Position numbers and translations under genes: made by a program
Shown: positions 1-9,720 of the stretch, one piece after another
Position numbering within the stretch: the stretch's first letter is position 1
How the letters are laid out: every line of letters starts with the position of its first letter
Origin: Strongylocentrotus purpuratus
Taxonomy: Eukaryota; Echinodermata; Echinoidea; Camarodonta; Strongylocentrotidae
Length of the DNA: 64,000 nucleotides
Direction: 5' to 3'
Assembly (NCBI RefSeq): GCF_000002235.5
Contig: NW_022145612.1
Location: 19,978,360-20,042,359, forward strand
Notes under the pieces: model-generated
The model's database searches: none
Told to the model about the DNA's origin: nothing
Seen by the model: the letters and a program-made list of their open reading frames with translations, nothing else

Positions 1-690
1 AGGGAAAGGAGTCGAGAACGGTACAACGAATCGTCTTCTTTCTCTAATAATTTAATGAAACGTCAAAGCTTCCGCGCTTCGCGCGGAACGGGAGAAATTG
101 AGTTCAAATTAAGGATTAAGAGTCGAGAACGGAACAAAGAATCGTCTTCTTTCTCTAATAATTTAATAAAACGTCAAGCTCTCGCGCTTCGAAAGAGGGG
201 GACTGAATACAGATAAGGATGAGGGGTCGGGAAAGGTAAAACGAATCGTCTTCTTTGTCTAATAATACTTAAAAGCTTCCGCGCTTCGCGCAGGAGGAGG
301 GGGGGGGGGTTGAATTCAGACAAGGATTAAGAGTCGAGAACGGTACTTCGAGTCGTCTTCTTTAATGAAACTTCAAAGTTTCCGCGCTTTGCGCGGGAGG
401 GGAGGAAACTGAATTCAGATAAGGATTAAGAGTCGAGAACGGTATATCGAATCGTCTTCTTTCTCTGATTAATTAATGAAATGTCAAAACTTCCGTGCTT
501 CGCGCGTGAGGGGACTGAATCCAATAAGGATTAAGGGTCGAGAAAGGTACAACGAATCGTCTTCTTTGTCTAATAATACGTCAAAGCTTCCGCGCTATTC
601 GCAGGAGGGGCGGACTGAATTCAGACAAGGATTACGAGTCGAGAAAGGTACAACGAATCGCCTTCTTTCAAAGCAACCGCGCTTTGCGCG
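1..690. repeat. ~105-bp tandem repeat, about 7 diverged units
   Basis: The marker GTCGAGAACGG (or a close variant) recurs near 11, 122, 226, 333, 432, 538 and 638, giving spacings of about 99-111 bp. Each unit carries GAATCGTCTTCTTT, then a TAATAATTTAATGAAACGTC-like stretch, then the palindromic TCCGCGCTTCGCGCGGG, then a G-run and TGAATTCAGA. Units differ by small indels, and one has a G10 run. The array begins outside the window. The 60-110 aa open frames across it are by-products of the repeat. Confidence 0.85.
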
Positions 691-824
691 GGAGGGGGGG
701 AAACTCCCCCTCCCTGCACCCACCCCCCTAGGGAGCGCGCTATGCGCGCTCTTAAGTGATTCGCACGCTTGGCGTGCTCACTACCGCCCCCTAAAATGAA
801 ATCCTGGCTACGCGCTTGACACTG
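1..824. mobile_element. hAT-like MITE, right part, filled by a tandem array
   Basis: The right edge reads, on the minus strand, CAGTGTCAAGCGCGTAGCCA followed by GGATTT and a G-rich run. This is the CAGTGGCGTAGCC-type terminus seen elsewhere here. One relative, at 45600-45857, has a perfect 8-bp target duplication, which points to hAT. The left end lies outside the window. The interior is the tandem array at 1-690 followed by GCGCGC and AAGCGTGC palindromes. No coding capacity is seen. The assignment to hAT is inference from the related copy. Confidence 0.5.
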
Positions 825-853
825 AGATAGGAGGTAAAAGAAAGAAGGTAAAG

Positions 854-1412
854 GTTTTCCGATTTTAACTTCCTTAGAAGAATGAACTAGCTTTTGCTGA
901 CACTTATTTACATTGTTTACATATAGAAGTTGCCTCACCCCCGCTCATATCATAAATCCACTGTTTAAAATTTAAAAAAATACACACAAAAGCTTGACCT
1001 TAAATTGTAAAAGTCACATTGCATTTTATTTCTTTTTATACATTTTGAACTGCATGTATAATCTTGAAATAAAGATTTCATGAAGTTAAATTTAGAAAGG
1101 CATCTTTCTCTTTGCAGTAGCTCACTCACATGGTATTGAACAGTGTGTTCTCCAGAATCCCGAATTTTAAATGCCTTTGAAGATCACCATATCACCGTAG
1201 ACTTTGATTTACACTGAGATGTGATGGATGTTCAATAATTAAAATAAAACAAGTTTCCGATCTTGAACTTCCTTAGAAGGATGAACTAGCTTTTGCTGAC
1301 ACGGATTTACCTTGTTGACAGGATAGAGGTTCCTTCACCCCCGCTCATATTATAAATCCACTGTTCATAAACATGACAAATACACACAAAAAATCTTGAC
1401 CTGAAATTTGTG
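854..1412 (+). repeat. Direct repeat pair of ~155 bp (854-1012 and 1251-1412)
   Basis: Both copies contain ACTTCCTTAGAAG, ATGAACTAGCTTTTGCTGAC, CACCCCCGCTCATAT and ATAAATCCACTGTT, ending with TACACACAAAA and CTTGACCT. They differ by scattered substitutions and short indels. About 240 bp of unrelated AT-rich sequence separates them. No open frame is conserved between copies, so this reads as a non-coding duplication or two copies of an unrecognised dispersed repeat. Confidence 0.75.
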
Positions 1413-1422
1413 GCAATCCTCG

Positions 1423-1461
1423 CCCGCCCCCCCCCCCCCACCCCACCCCTTCTCTCTCCCC

Positions 1462-1512
<51 letters not shown>

Positions 1513-1560
1513 TTCTCTTCCCCCTCTCTCTCTTTCTCGTTTTCTCCCCATCTCTCTCGC
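1423..1560. repeat. Poly(C) followed by (CT)n microsatellite
   Basis: A C-rich run near 1425-1440 is followed by a long uninterrupted CT tract at about 1468-1509 and further CT-rich sequence to about 1556. The overlapping Ser/Leu and Arg/Glu open frames are simple-repeat artefacts. Confidence 0.9.
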
Positions 1561-1599
1561 CCTCCCTTTATTGTATTAAGGAGAAAATAAAATTGGAAC

Positions 1600-1907
1600 C
1601 TGGGGGTGTTTCATAAAGAGTTCGTAAAATTAAGTATGACTTTACGAACGACTTGTATATGAAGTGCCAGATAGGATGCCCAAAGTTTTTTCTGATATTT
1701 CCAATAACCTCAATTAAATTATGGCAAAAAGTACTATTTGCATTAGAAATGGTTGTTATAATAAGAATGTTAATCTACAAATTCTGCACAGTTCAACTTA
1801 ATAAATAATAATCAATAATGATTGAGCATCCCATTTGGCTTTTCATATACAAGTCGTTCGTAAAAGTCATGCGTAACTTTACGAACAGCTTTATGAAACA
1901 CCCCCAG
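1600..1907. mobile_element. MITE with long TIRs (CTGGGGGTGTTTCATAAAG)
   Basis: The left end is CTGGGGGTGTTTCATAAAG and the right end is its reverse complement with one mismatch (CTTTATGAAACACCCCCAG). Similarity runs deep into both arms: TTACGAACGACTTGTATATG on the left and CATATACAAGTCGTTCGTAA on the right. The structure is a 308-bp near-palindromic element with no coding capacity. No clear target duplication is seen. It abuts the MITE at 1922-2197. Confidence 0.85.
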
Positions 1908-1921
1908 CCGTAGTTTACTCC

Positions 1922-2197
1922 CGCCCCCCCCCCCCCCCCACTCAGTGTTATTTAGGGTACGCATATGCGTGTTCCAAACGACCCCCCCCCCTTTTCAGCA
2001 AAAGTCCGGTGTGTAAAGTCAATACGGCTCGACCTTTTTCTTTTGTATACGAGCCTTTTTCCGCACCCCCCCCCCCCCCTTTTCAGCAAAAGTCCGGTGT
2101 GTAAAGTCAATACGGCTCGACCTTTTTCTTTTGTTACGAAAAGGACATTTTGGCAACACGCATGCGGTCATTTTGAAACCTGAGTGGGGGGGCCGGG
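1922..2197. mobile_element. MITE with 10-bp target duplication (Mutator-like?)
   Basis: AGTTTACTCC lies at 1912-1921 and again at 2198-2207. Between them the element runs from a poly(C) tract plus CACTCAG to CTGAGTG plus a G-run, so the ends are inverted. Inner arms also pair: GCATATGCGTGTTCCAAA against TTTTGGCAACACGCATGCG. A 65-bp internal direct repeat (about 1983-2047 and 2067-2132) includes TTTTCAGCAAAAGTCCGGTG. A 9-10 bp duplication is typical of MULEs; the superfamily call is inference. Confidence 0.7.
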
Positions 2198-2207
2198 AGT
2201 TTACTCC

Positions 2208-3899
2208 ACTTCAATCATGTCGAGAGCGACAACGCCTGTACTCGTGCACTCACTTTTCTATGAATATCATAAATAGACAACTCGTTAATATTTGAAAACA
2301 CTCAAATTATAAACTCAAACAGGAGGAGCAGTACCAATTATGATCCGTTTTAGTTGGCTTCATTTGCTTTGTCATTTCGATTGTTATTGGTCTTTGAATG
2401 TTGTATGACGTCCCTTCCAACGCAGAATACTGGAAGGTTTTTTTTCTCAATAGGAGAGGTCCTGCGGCTATTTGCTCTCTGGAATCGAAGTAAAATCCGA
2501 GTTTGTTGTCATTTGTTTTTGCGTGTATTGTTTCGTCTCATTGTTTTAATTTAGAAGCAAAGGCCTCAAGAAGATGCCCCTTCAAATTACGTAAATAAGT
2601 TATTTGGGTTTTCAATGCCTCCACAATGATGTGATTTCTTGCATATTGATTTCTTTCCAATTCCCAAAGTGCTTATTGTTGATAATTTAAGGACAGAAAA
2701 CGAAATGCAGAGGGACATAGTACGTTATCATGGAAGTTCTGAACTTGAACTTAAACTTAAAACTTATTGTCAATTAATTCAACACAATAGGTATTAACAT
2801 TTTAATACAATAACATAAAAGGATAAAAGGAACCAGAAAAGATCATGAATGATAATCATACACAGTACCTTCCAACATAATAAAAAGCACTGTCTGGGTA
2901 AATAGAACAAACACATTTCCAGATTTGATTTTGAAATCAATAACCTCAAAGCGAAGAGAAAGAAGGTAAAATTAAACAAAAACACAACAAATATTTTTCC
3001 GAAACATATATATACATTAAGTCAAAATAAAATTAAAAAACAGAAATCAAGTACAATTGGCATGATGTATTTTGCGAAGCCTGTAAGTACGCTACAATAT
3101 ACATGTTAACACCTACTCAGATTGCTTCGTGGAAAAATAAAATGTAAATATTGATGTCAAGGATAATATAAAGGGTCCTTCCCCTCTCCTTCGAAAGGCC
3201 TGAAGGAGAAAGAAAACAAACACTTGAGTGATTTCTTTTAGTTGCGAGGCGAGGTATTCAAAAAAACATTCCACAACCATGACGTCTCTTTTTTCAAGAA
3301 AATTCCATGGTCGACAAGATGAATAAACAGTATTAAAATGGCGACAAAATTGAAACAACACGACAGAACGAAAGCATTGTGATCGAGGGTGTGTGGGAGA
3401 AAGGAGGGAATTGTATACATGATCAATTTTCTTGGCTTTTGATCAGCACCATATACCTTGGGGAATTGAACTCATACGTATGTTTGTTCGCATCATCATT
3501 CGTCTTCATTAATAATTGATGCGTTACAGTCTTACAGAGTCTCCAAGGCACGGATGAGAGCTGAAAGATCCAGATGGAAAACGATGAAAGGAAATTTAAA
3601 AAAACAGAAGGAAAATCGATTATTTTCCTTTACTGTGTAGGAGTTATGAAATCCTTTTCATGATTTGCTGTATCAAAAATGCTTTTAAAGTTATTATGTT
3701 TAATCTGTATTCTCATCCTCATTTCAAAGAATGATATAGCACCTTGTTGATTATACGGAAGAAAGTCAAGGTAAACGGGAAAGGTCGGTTAATCTAAATA
3801 TTAAGACGCGAAACATCCTCATCTCGGAGAAGATAAACAATCTTGTGAGTAAACAGGAGAAAGTCAAGGTACAAAGAAAAGGTCTTTCAACTACGGCAC
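2208..3899. other. No recognised feature
   Basis: AT-rich sequence with only short, unremarkable open frames. I see no repeat structure, tRNA-like box or protein motif that I can support. Confidence 0.6.
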
Positions 3900-3904
3900 A
3901 TGTT

Positions 3905-4150
3905 TTCTCCTGTTTCTTCTTGCCCTTCTTTTTCTTGCTCTTTTTTTCTTATTATTTTTGTTACATCTTCTTCTTCTCCTTCTTCTTCTTCCTTCTTCTT
4001 CTTCCTTCTTCTTCTTCCTCTTCCTTTTCTCCTTCTTTTTCTTGTTCTCTTCCTTCTTCTTTTTCGTCCTCTTCTACTTCTTTTTGTTCTTCTTCTATAA
4101 CTTGTCTTTATTCTTGCTCTTGTTTTTTCTCCTCTTGTCGTTCTGTTTTT
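3905..4150. repeat. TTC/CTT-rich polypyrimidine tract
   Basis: About 245 bp of almost pure pyrimidine on the plus strand, dominated by TTC/TCT triplets. The Ser/Phe/Leu and Arg/Lys/Glu open frames across it are artefacts. Such mirror-symmetric purine/pyrimidine tracts can adopt triplex (H-DNA) structure; that is general knowledge, not shown here. Confidence 0.9.
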
Positions 4151-4489
4151 CTTCATCGTATTCTTATATAGATAATTCTCAATATTGCATCAGGGGGCAA
4201 ACGAGAGAGGTTTCATCTTGAAGATGAAATATCAACGTGTTAATAAGCATGTCTTCTAGAGAAGGTCAAGGTACATCGAAAAGGTTGATAAAGCTAAATA
4301 TTGGGTCACAGAAGATCGTTAGAAGAAGCGGATCGTGTTTACCAGTATTCTTTTTGGTTACAAATCTTGTGGTGATACAAAGTCCTTGAACTTGTTTTGT
4401 TTTAGTGTTTAATAACGAAGAGGGAAATAAGTTGGTCATGGTCATTTCCACCTTCACCACAACTGACCATAAAAAACACCTTGACCCTT

Positions 4490-4631
4490 TCCACGGGACT
4501 GTGGATCACATGGTTCGCAGTGCGAGTCCCGCCACGGTACCAATTTCCTTTGGCAAGACGTTCGCCACTCTTCACCCAGGTGTATGCGTACCTGGTATGA
4601 ATTTATTCCCTGATTGCTTTTTAGCGCCTTA
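4490..4631 (+). mobile_element. tRNA-derived SINE, left half (split by a 5-kb transposon)
   Basis: B-box-like GTGCGAGTCCCGCC is followed by the family core TTTCCTTTGGCAAGACGTT, GCCACTCTTCACCCAGGTGT and TTTTTAGCGCCTTA. The same core appears in the SINEs at 48078-48330, 41120-41690, 29320-29595 and 32600-32720. The copy is cut at TTA by the element at 4632-9598 and resumes at 9599 with TTATGGCAGCTGGGCAAAAG. That matches the continuation TTATCTGGCAGCTGAGCTAA in the 29.3-kb copy. Confidence 0.75.
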
Positions 4632-5060
4632 TAGTCCGGCAGCCAAATCCAGATTATTGGCCTAACCTTGTTTTAGGGTCTATAGTTTTTTTTTCAATGG
4701 ATTTTGATTGCCTAGACCTTCTATTTCAAGAATCCGATTGCTGACACTCTGTCAGCCTTGAGCAATTTAAGATATATGACGTCATACAAAATGGCCGCCA
4801 AAGTACATGATTTTCCTTTAAAAATGAATAATAAATATATAATAAGGATTTTTTCTACAATTTTTGGCAGCCAAATGTCTGTATCTCTCTTGGACCATCA
4901 CTAAAAAAATGTTTCGTGATGTTGCATGGCCAAAGATGACCAGCTTATTTGCATATTTTGAAATAGCGCCCTCTATAAACATATTAATTTGAATAAAATA
5001 TGTGTGCCAGCCAAATGCCAATTTCTTAAATCTATGTCACGTTGAAAACATATTAAATGT
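4632..5060 (+). repeat. Left long TIR of the 5-kb transposon
   Basis: Pairs in inverted orientation with about 9180-9598. Landmarks in order: TAGTCCGGCAGCC; CTTGTTTTAGGGTCTATAGT; GCTGACACTCTGTCAGC (itself palindromic); TGACGTCATACAAAATGGCC; ATTTGCATATTTTGAAATAG; GCGCCCTCTATA; and CAGCCAAATGCCAATTTCT. The arms have diverged through substitutions and indels, so the insertion is not recent. Confidence 0.75.
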
Positions 5061-6199
5061 TTTTTGGGGCAACAATTGCAGTTGTGCTGCATTAATCTTT
5101 CATCGTGTTTGGTACAAATTTAGATAGGGTAGGTGTGGGGAATGGAAGACCCTTAAGCACATTTGCATAATTTACATAAACATGAACAATGTTACACATA
5201 CAGACATTGTATTCACTTTAGTATTTTTTCTCTGTATTTGGTAACGAAATTGTGGTCATGATGTAACTGATTAATAAGATAACAATGATTAATGACGTCA
5301 TCGCCAAAGGCCTCTCATTACCTACATGTGTAGGTAATAAGGGACAGTTACAAATCAAGGCATTTTAAATACAATTTGAATGAAAATGGGATTGTTATAG
5401 TTCAAACACTTTTTGAAAGAGATACATGCAGACAATGAACTTACTGTAATGTTGAAACGGTTTTAAAACAATGTGGCACAAAATATTTCTGTAGTTTTTT
5501 GTTTACAGTAATAAAGGTGCTCTCAATTATGTTAAAATACTTTCAGAATAATGTTCTGGCAATATGACTTTTACATCGATCAAACTCCCAGCATAGAAAC
5601 AACTTCTTAAAATTAAATGCATTCAAATTAGAATGGTGTCACGTACAACCAAATATGTTTCATGATAGTGCCTTTCAACATGAAATGGACAACTGGGGAG
5701 AAGTAGGCCCCCATCTTGGACCTGGTGTCCCCCATTACCTACACACATTTCTGATCAGACACCATTCATGGTTGGCACATTTCATAAACTTCGTTTTAAA
5801 ACTGATTTTTAGGAGCCACCCCTAAATATCTGCATACACCACAGCATTCAGTGAAAATTGTGTTTTTATATCAGAACAACATTTTACGATCAAAATTGCT
5901 TATCTTGGTCAATTTTGCCAATTTTCTCGTTGAGAGAACGCATAGTAGTCTTCGAAATGAATTGGATATATGCAGTAGTGTTGTTGAAGACCACATATGT
6001 CGCTATACCAATATTGGAGCCAACACGGACAGACAGTGATGGGTTCAGGCTTGGTGGTCTCCAATTCCCTAAACCTACCCTACATATGTCAAGAAAAAAA
6101 AATGACTATGAAAGAATTCATTTTTCATCAAATCGGTGAGAAGTGGTTTTACGGCACACATCATTATTCAATTGATAGGCTTTATTTAGACCAGCATTG
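5061..6199. other. Internal non-coding part of the 5-kb transposon
   Basis: No motif of the transposon's gene is recognisable here, although upstream exons of the family would be expected in this position. A small perfect palindrome ATTACCTACA-TG-TGTAGGTAAT lies at about 5317-5338, and the related ATTACCTACACA recurs near 5735. Short open frames of 60-90 aa at 5850-6220 match nothing I recognise. Confidence 0.5.
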
Positions 6200-6720
6200 C
6201 TCCAACGTCAGTAAATGTGGATAAAGCAGTTGACATCTATACTAGACAGATGCATGATTTTCAAAAGAAATTACCTGGTGGATTCTATGACACAATTTCC
6301 AAGAAAGTTCAAACCGTGGCAGCCATGAAGAAGTCAATGTTGGGGGTACGAAAGTCTATGAAAAGTTAATCTACTCCAGAGTGATATGACTGCAGACAAG
6401 TTCAAGAGAGGTCAATGTCAAGGACATTTTGTCATAAGAGCTTTCACCAGTCCCAACAGCACTTTTTGATGATTCTGGAAACGAGCACTCCCATGTCAAA
6501 GACGGACTTATAGAATTTGACAAAAGTTGAGATGTCAGCCAGGCATGAGACACTGGAACAACCATGTACAGTTATTGATGGTTGTGCTCTGCTGTGGATG
6601 AAAATCTGATGATGTTTGCTTGGTGTTTGACAGATCCGACAGTATCTAGAGGTCATAACGGGTCGAGAGTCTTCCAACTGAGTCCCGCGTCACTGCTGCC
6701 CTCCAAGAAATATCTTACTG
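6200..6720 (+). pseudogene. Transposon protein remnant, N-terminal/middle part (LPGGFYDT family)
   Basis: Frame-shifting plus-strand translation gives blocks I recognise from a large uncharacterised protein family of sea urchins, hemichordates and cnidarians: MHDFQKKLPGGFYDTISKKV near 6250-6310, and ARHETLEQPCTVIDGCALLW near 6540-6600. The hydrophobic VIDGCALLW block with its conserved Asp resembles the start of a 5'-nuclease (XPG/FEN1-like) fold; that reading is inference. The sequence is heavily degraded and lies within long-TIR boundaries, so it belonged to the element. It is separated from its C-terminal part by an antisense LINE fragment. It cannot make a functional protein as it stands. 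Confidence 0.6.
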
Positions 6721-6724
6721 TTCG

Positions 6725-7372
6725 TCGTCGTTGTCATATAGATCATGGCTCACCCTTGTGACCCGTTTGATGAGACCTTTTGATCGGCATCTGTCTCCTG
6801 CAATCTGGTAGAGTGTCTTTAGTATTTAGAGGGTGGCTAGTGATTTCCCTAAGGTCGTCAGTCCATCTGAGCTTGAGTCTTCCTTTGTTACGTGTTCCTT
6901 CAAAGGTACCTTGAATGATAATTTGTCAAGGTTGTCTCATGATCTTCTGCTAACTTGACCAAACTATTTGTAGCTTGTACTTGTCAATCCTGGTCGCAAG
7001 TGGCGATTGATCTCCGATGATGGACATTAATTGTGTCCATTGGTGTCGTAATATCTTCATGATATCCCAAGTAGCTTCGATCTAACACCACATTTCAAAG
7101 GCAGATATTTGCCGAGCTTCCACCCTCCTTGACAATCATTGACCCAGGAACATTATATAAACTTGTCCACTTGATCAACTTCTTCTTCATAAACCACCAT
7201 GCTCTGTTGCATGTAGTTAATTTCCACCAATCATGATCTTGGTCTTTTTCACATTGAGGTAGGGTCCAAATTATTCACTTGCACCCTTCACTCTTTTTTA
7301 AGGAGTTCTAGTAGTTCTTCTGATGTTCTTGTTATAAGTGTTGTCAGTGGCATACTGAGCAAAAACACTTAG
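6725..7372 (-). mobile_element. Antisense LINE fragment (RT end and post-RT region)
   Basis: Minus-strand translation, with frame changes, shows in order: a decayed YADD-like block YATDNT near 7350; NLGPYLNVKKTKIMIGGN; a VYEEEVDQVDKF block matching the usual IEQVDSFKYLGS region; ISAFEMWC near 7095; RIDKYKLQ; and NKGRLKLRWTDDLREIT near 6860-6900. These are standard landmarks of the end of non-LTR retrotransposon polymerases. Both ends are truncated and several frameshifts and stops are present. It sits antisense inside the 5-kb DNA transposon and separates the two parts of its gene, so it inserted later. Confidence 0.7.
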
Positions 7373-7420
7373 AGGGGCTGAAAAACAATCTGCATCACCA
7401 CCACTCATACATGTTACATG

Positions 7421-7692
7421 CAGGCCCCGCGGATCTTTTTTTAAAGCGGGGGTGGGGGGGGGGTGAAGTATTTATGATCAGGAAGAGAGGAGCGCAAATT
7501 GGCATGGTGTTCAAGGGGCACAGCCCCCGGAAGCTTAAGAGTTTCAGGTATTTATTAACTGTAAGATGAACATATTTTGATACCTCATTTCACCTCGGGT
7601 CACTTTCTTTCTTTCTAGTTCTCTTTAACATACTTTATACAAAAAGTGAGGGGGGCTTGAGTCCCCTGAGCCCCGCTGTTCTGCGGACCCTG
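7421..7692. mobile_element. MITE with 5-bp duplication ACATG
   Basis: ACATG flanks both sides (7416-7420 and 7693-7697). The ends are CAGGCCCCGCGGATC and, inverted, CAGGGTCCGCAGAAC, each followed inward by AGCGGGG and a G-rich run. The body holds a poly(G) tract near 7446-7462 and CCCCTGAGCCCCGC. No coding capacity. The family resembles the CAGTGGCGGATCC-type elements in this window, but the 5-bp duplication is unlike hAT; the superfamily is unresolved. Confidence 0.7.
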
Positions 7693-8039
7693 ACATGTAG
7701 GCTTTTAAATAAGCATATTTTTTGCTTGACTGTGAATTTAGGATTTGTCATTTTCCAACATACGCTTAACAAATAATAATTTACTAAAAAGTGAGAAAAA
7801 ACCCAGGAAAATCATGTCATTTCAGCAACATTTGTTAATTACTGGTATCGAATATGTAGACAAAACAGTTTGAATTCTGTTTGGGGGTCAACTGTTCCCC
7901 CCCCCCTAACCCTTCCCCATCAATACGCCAGAGAGTGTTGTATTGTCGGCGTATCTTAGGTTGGTGATCGTTCGTCCACCAACAGAAATTTGACCAGGGA
8001 GAGAAGTTGTTGAAACGTGTCTCTAGTGTTGCTAACCTC

Positions 8040-8820
8040 ACTATCTTTTCATGACAACAAACGACAGTTGATCGACATCATAATTATATGCGCGAGTCTG
8101 CAGGATGATTGGGTGCTCAGAAATAGACAAAAGCACGAGCAGGCCTTTACCGTCAAGATGAGGTTCCTGTTCAAGTGATTCCAGACAGTGATGTCATGCC
8201 AAGGAAAGGTCTGTCCACAACATAGTTATGATGAAGCAGGCAACATCAAAGTACAGCAAGCGATTTGAATTGATGCTAATGAGAAGATGTATGTTAGGGT
8301 CTTAGTGGATGACACAGACGTCTACGTACTACTTTTGCATCATTATCTACATGACGGACTTATAAAACGCCAATGACCATGGAGACGCCCCTTCACAAAT
8401 CGAACTGTTACTGATGTTCCTGCCAATGTAGACAAGTTAGGAGATATCATTCCATCGATGTTGGCAGGACATGCGTTGACGGGATGCGACACTCTTGGGG
8501 CATACTTTGGCATTGGATAGGGTACAATGCTGAAGTGATGAAGCAGAAGATTCGACTCCCTTAGGACTCAGTTGGCAATGTTGATGCAGCATGGTCATAT
8601 GTCATCACTCAACCTACTCAATGCTTTGCTTCATGTTATGGACAGTCAACAATCAACTGAATGTCAGAGGCTCGTATCAACGTGTGGCTATCAAGGGTCC
8701 GAAGACTAGGAGCTCCAGATACCCCCAAACCTTGCCTCACTACCTCAAACTACTGAAGCGTTTGTAGAAAATGTTAAGAGAGCTCATTTGCAAACATGCG
8801 TGTGGAAGCACGCATAACAG
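8040..8820 (+). pseudogene. Transposon protein remnant, C-terminal part (AGHALTGCDT family)
   Basis: Plus-strand blocks in order: SHDNKRQLIDIII near 8050-8090; VDDTDVYVLLLHHYLHDGL near 8305-8360; AGHALTGCDTLGAYFGIG near 8467-8520; and FVENVKRAHLQTCVWKHA near 8760-8815. They occur in the same order as in the full-length proteins of this family. The acidic DDTD and CDT blocks are the best-conserved stretches and would suit a metal-dependent nuclease core, but no structure is established by this sequence. The reading frame is broken many times. With the part at 6200-6720 it is one gene of the long-TIR element, interrupted by two later insertions. Confidence 0.7.
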
Positions 8821-8842
8821 TCACGACCTGACTGTGCAGAAT

Positions 8843-8912
8843 TAAGTGTTAAATGACATCCTCTTCGGCATGGAATATTTTAGGGTTCCCAACACTTTAG
8901 AGGGTTTTTAAA
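8843..8912 (+). mobile_element. Fragment of the TTAA-type MITE (right end)
   Basis: AAATGACATCCTCTT and TCCCAACACTTTAGAGGG followed by TTTAA match the right end of the MITE at 54581-54933. The intervening sequence is shorter. It is probably a truncated copy at the edge of the 5-kb element's gene. Confidence 0.5.
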
Positions 8913-9179
8913 CAAATTTCAAGATTTTGAAGCAAACTTATAAACGGATATAGTCCTGTATCGTATTGGTAGTTTGTAATGTTTAGGTTAATTTAAAAGA
9001 ATCTAGTACCTTAGAAAACAAATCTAGTTTCTTAACGCTGTCACTGAAAATGGGCATTTATCACCTTATGCCACCTCATATCTATGGGACAGAGAGCATA
9101 AAATTCAACCGTGTTTTCTTTGAGTATTAAATTACGAAATAAAAAAAATGTGCAGCATAATTTTTACTCACTGTATCCA

Positions 9180-9598
9180 GTGCATCTGACTCATGACATA
9201 TGATAATCTCATGTTAGAAATTGGTATTTGGCCATCATTTAGAACTATGCAAGTTAATGTGTCTATAGAGGGCGCCATTCCGAATTATGCAAATTTGCAT
9301 ATCATTTGTGATCATACAGTATCGCAATTTTTATTTAGTGATGATTCTAGAAAAAAATCAAGATATGTCACTGCAATTTAATGTAGTAAAATGCTGTTAA
9401 AACTTTTTATATCATTAATTTTGGTTAAAAAGGGGATTTTGGCGGCCATTTTGTATGACGTCACATATTTCAAATTGCTCAATGCTGACAGAGTGTCAGC
9501 AATCGAATTCTTCAAATTGATGGTCTAAGGAACTATAATCCGAAGAAAAAAAAACTATAGACCCTAAAACAAGGTATATCGAGATGGCTGCCGGACTA
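9180..9598 (-). repeat. Right long TIR of the 5-kb transposon
   Basis: Inverted partner of 4632-5060; the same landmarks appear in reverse order, ending GGCTGCCGGACTA followed by the TTA duplication. Confidence 0.75.
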
Positions 9599-9720
9599 TT
9601 ATGGCAGCTGGGCAAAAGTCAGGAAACTGTAGGCCTATGATTTTCTAAGCCCCTGTGATGAATACGTGCGCAGTGTAAACGTAGCTACAATCATTATTAT
9701 CATCATCATCATTATTTCTT
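9599..9720 (+). mobile_element. tRNA-derived SINE, right half and tail
   Basis: TTATGGCAGCTGGGCAAAAG continues the SINE broken at 4631, and the copy ends in an ATT/ATC-rich tail at about 9691-9718. Joining 4631 to 9602 restores a SINE that can be compared with the uninterrupted copy near 29.3-29.6 kb. Confidence 0.65.

Larger units (their letters stand above)
4632..9598 (+). mobile_element. 4,967-bp DNA transposon with >400-bp TIRs, TTA duplication (Academ-like candidate)
   Basis: The ends are TAGTCCGGCAGCC and its reverse complement, flanked by TTA on both sides (4629-4631 and 9599-9601). The terminal repeats extend over 400 bp: both arms carry CTTGTTTTAGGGTCTATAGT, GCTGACACTCTGTCAGC, a TATGACGTCATACAAAATGG-like block next to GGCCGCCA, and a GCGCCCTCTATA block, in opposite orientation. 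Inside is a degraded plus-strand gene in two parts (6200-6720 and 8040-8820), separated by an antisense LINE fragment and a MITE. A 3-bp duplication plus an XPG-nuclease-like protein recalls the Academ superfamily; this placement is inference. The element is broken in many places. Confidence 0.75.

Noticed and set aside
3845-4221. Ser/Leu/Phe-rich frames up to 108 codons and an Arg/Lys/Glu-rich frame on the other strand
   Set aside because: Entirely explained by the TTC-rich tract.
4632-9598. Polinton as the identity of the long-TIR element
   Set aside because: Too short, 3-bp rather than 6-bp duplication, and no polymerase, integrase, protease or capsid-like gene recognised.
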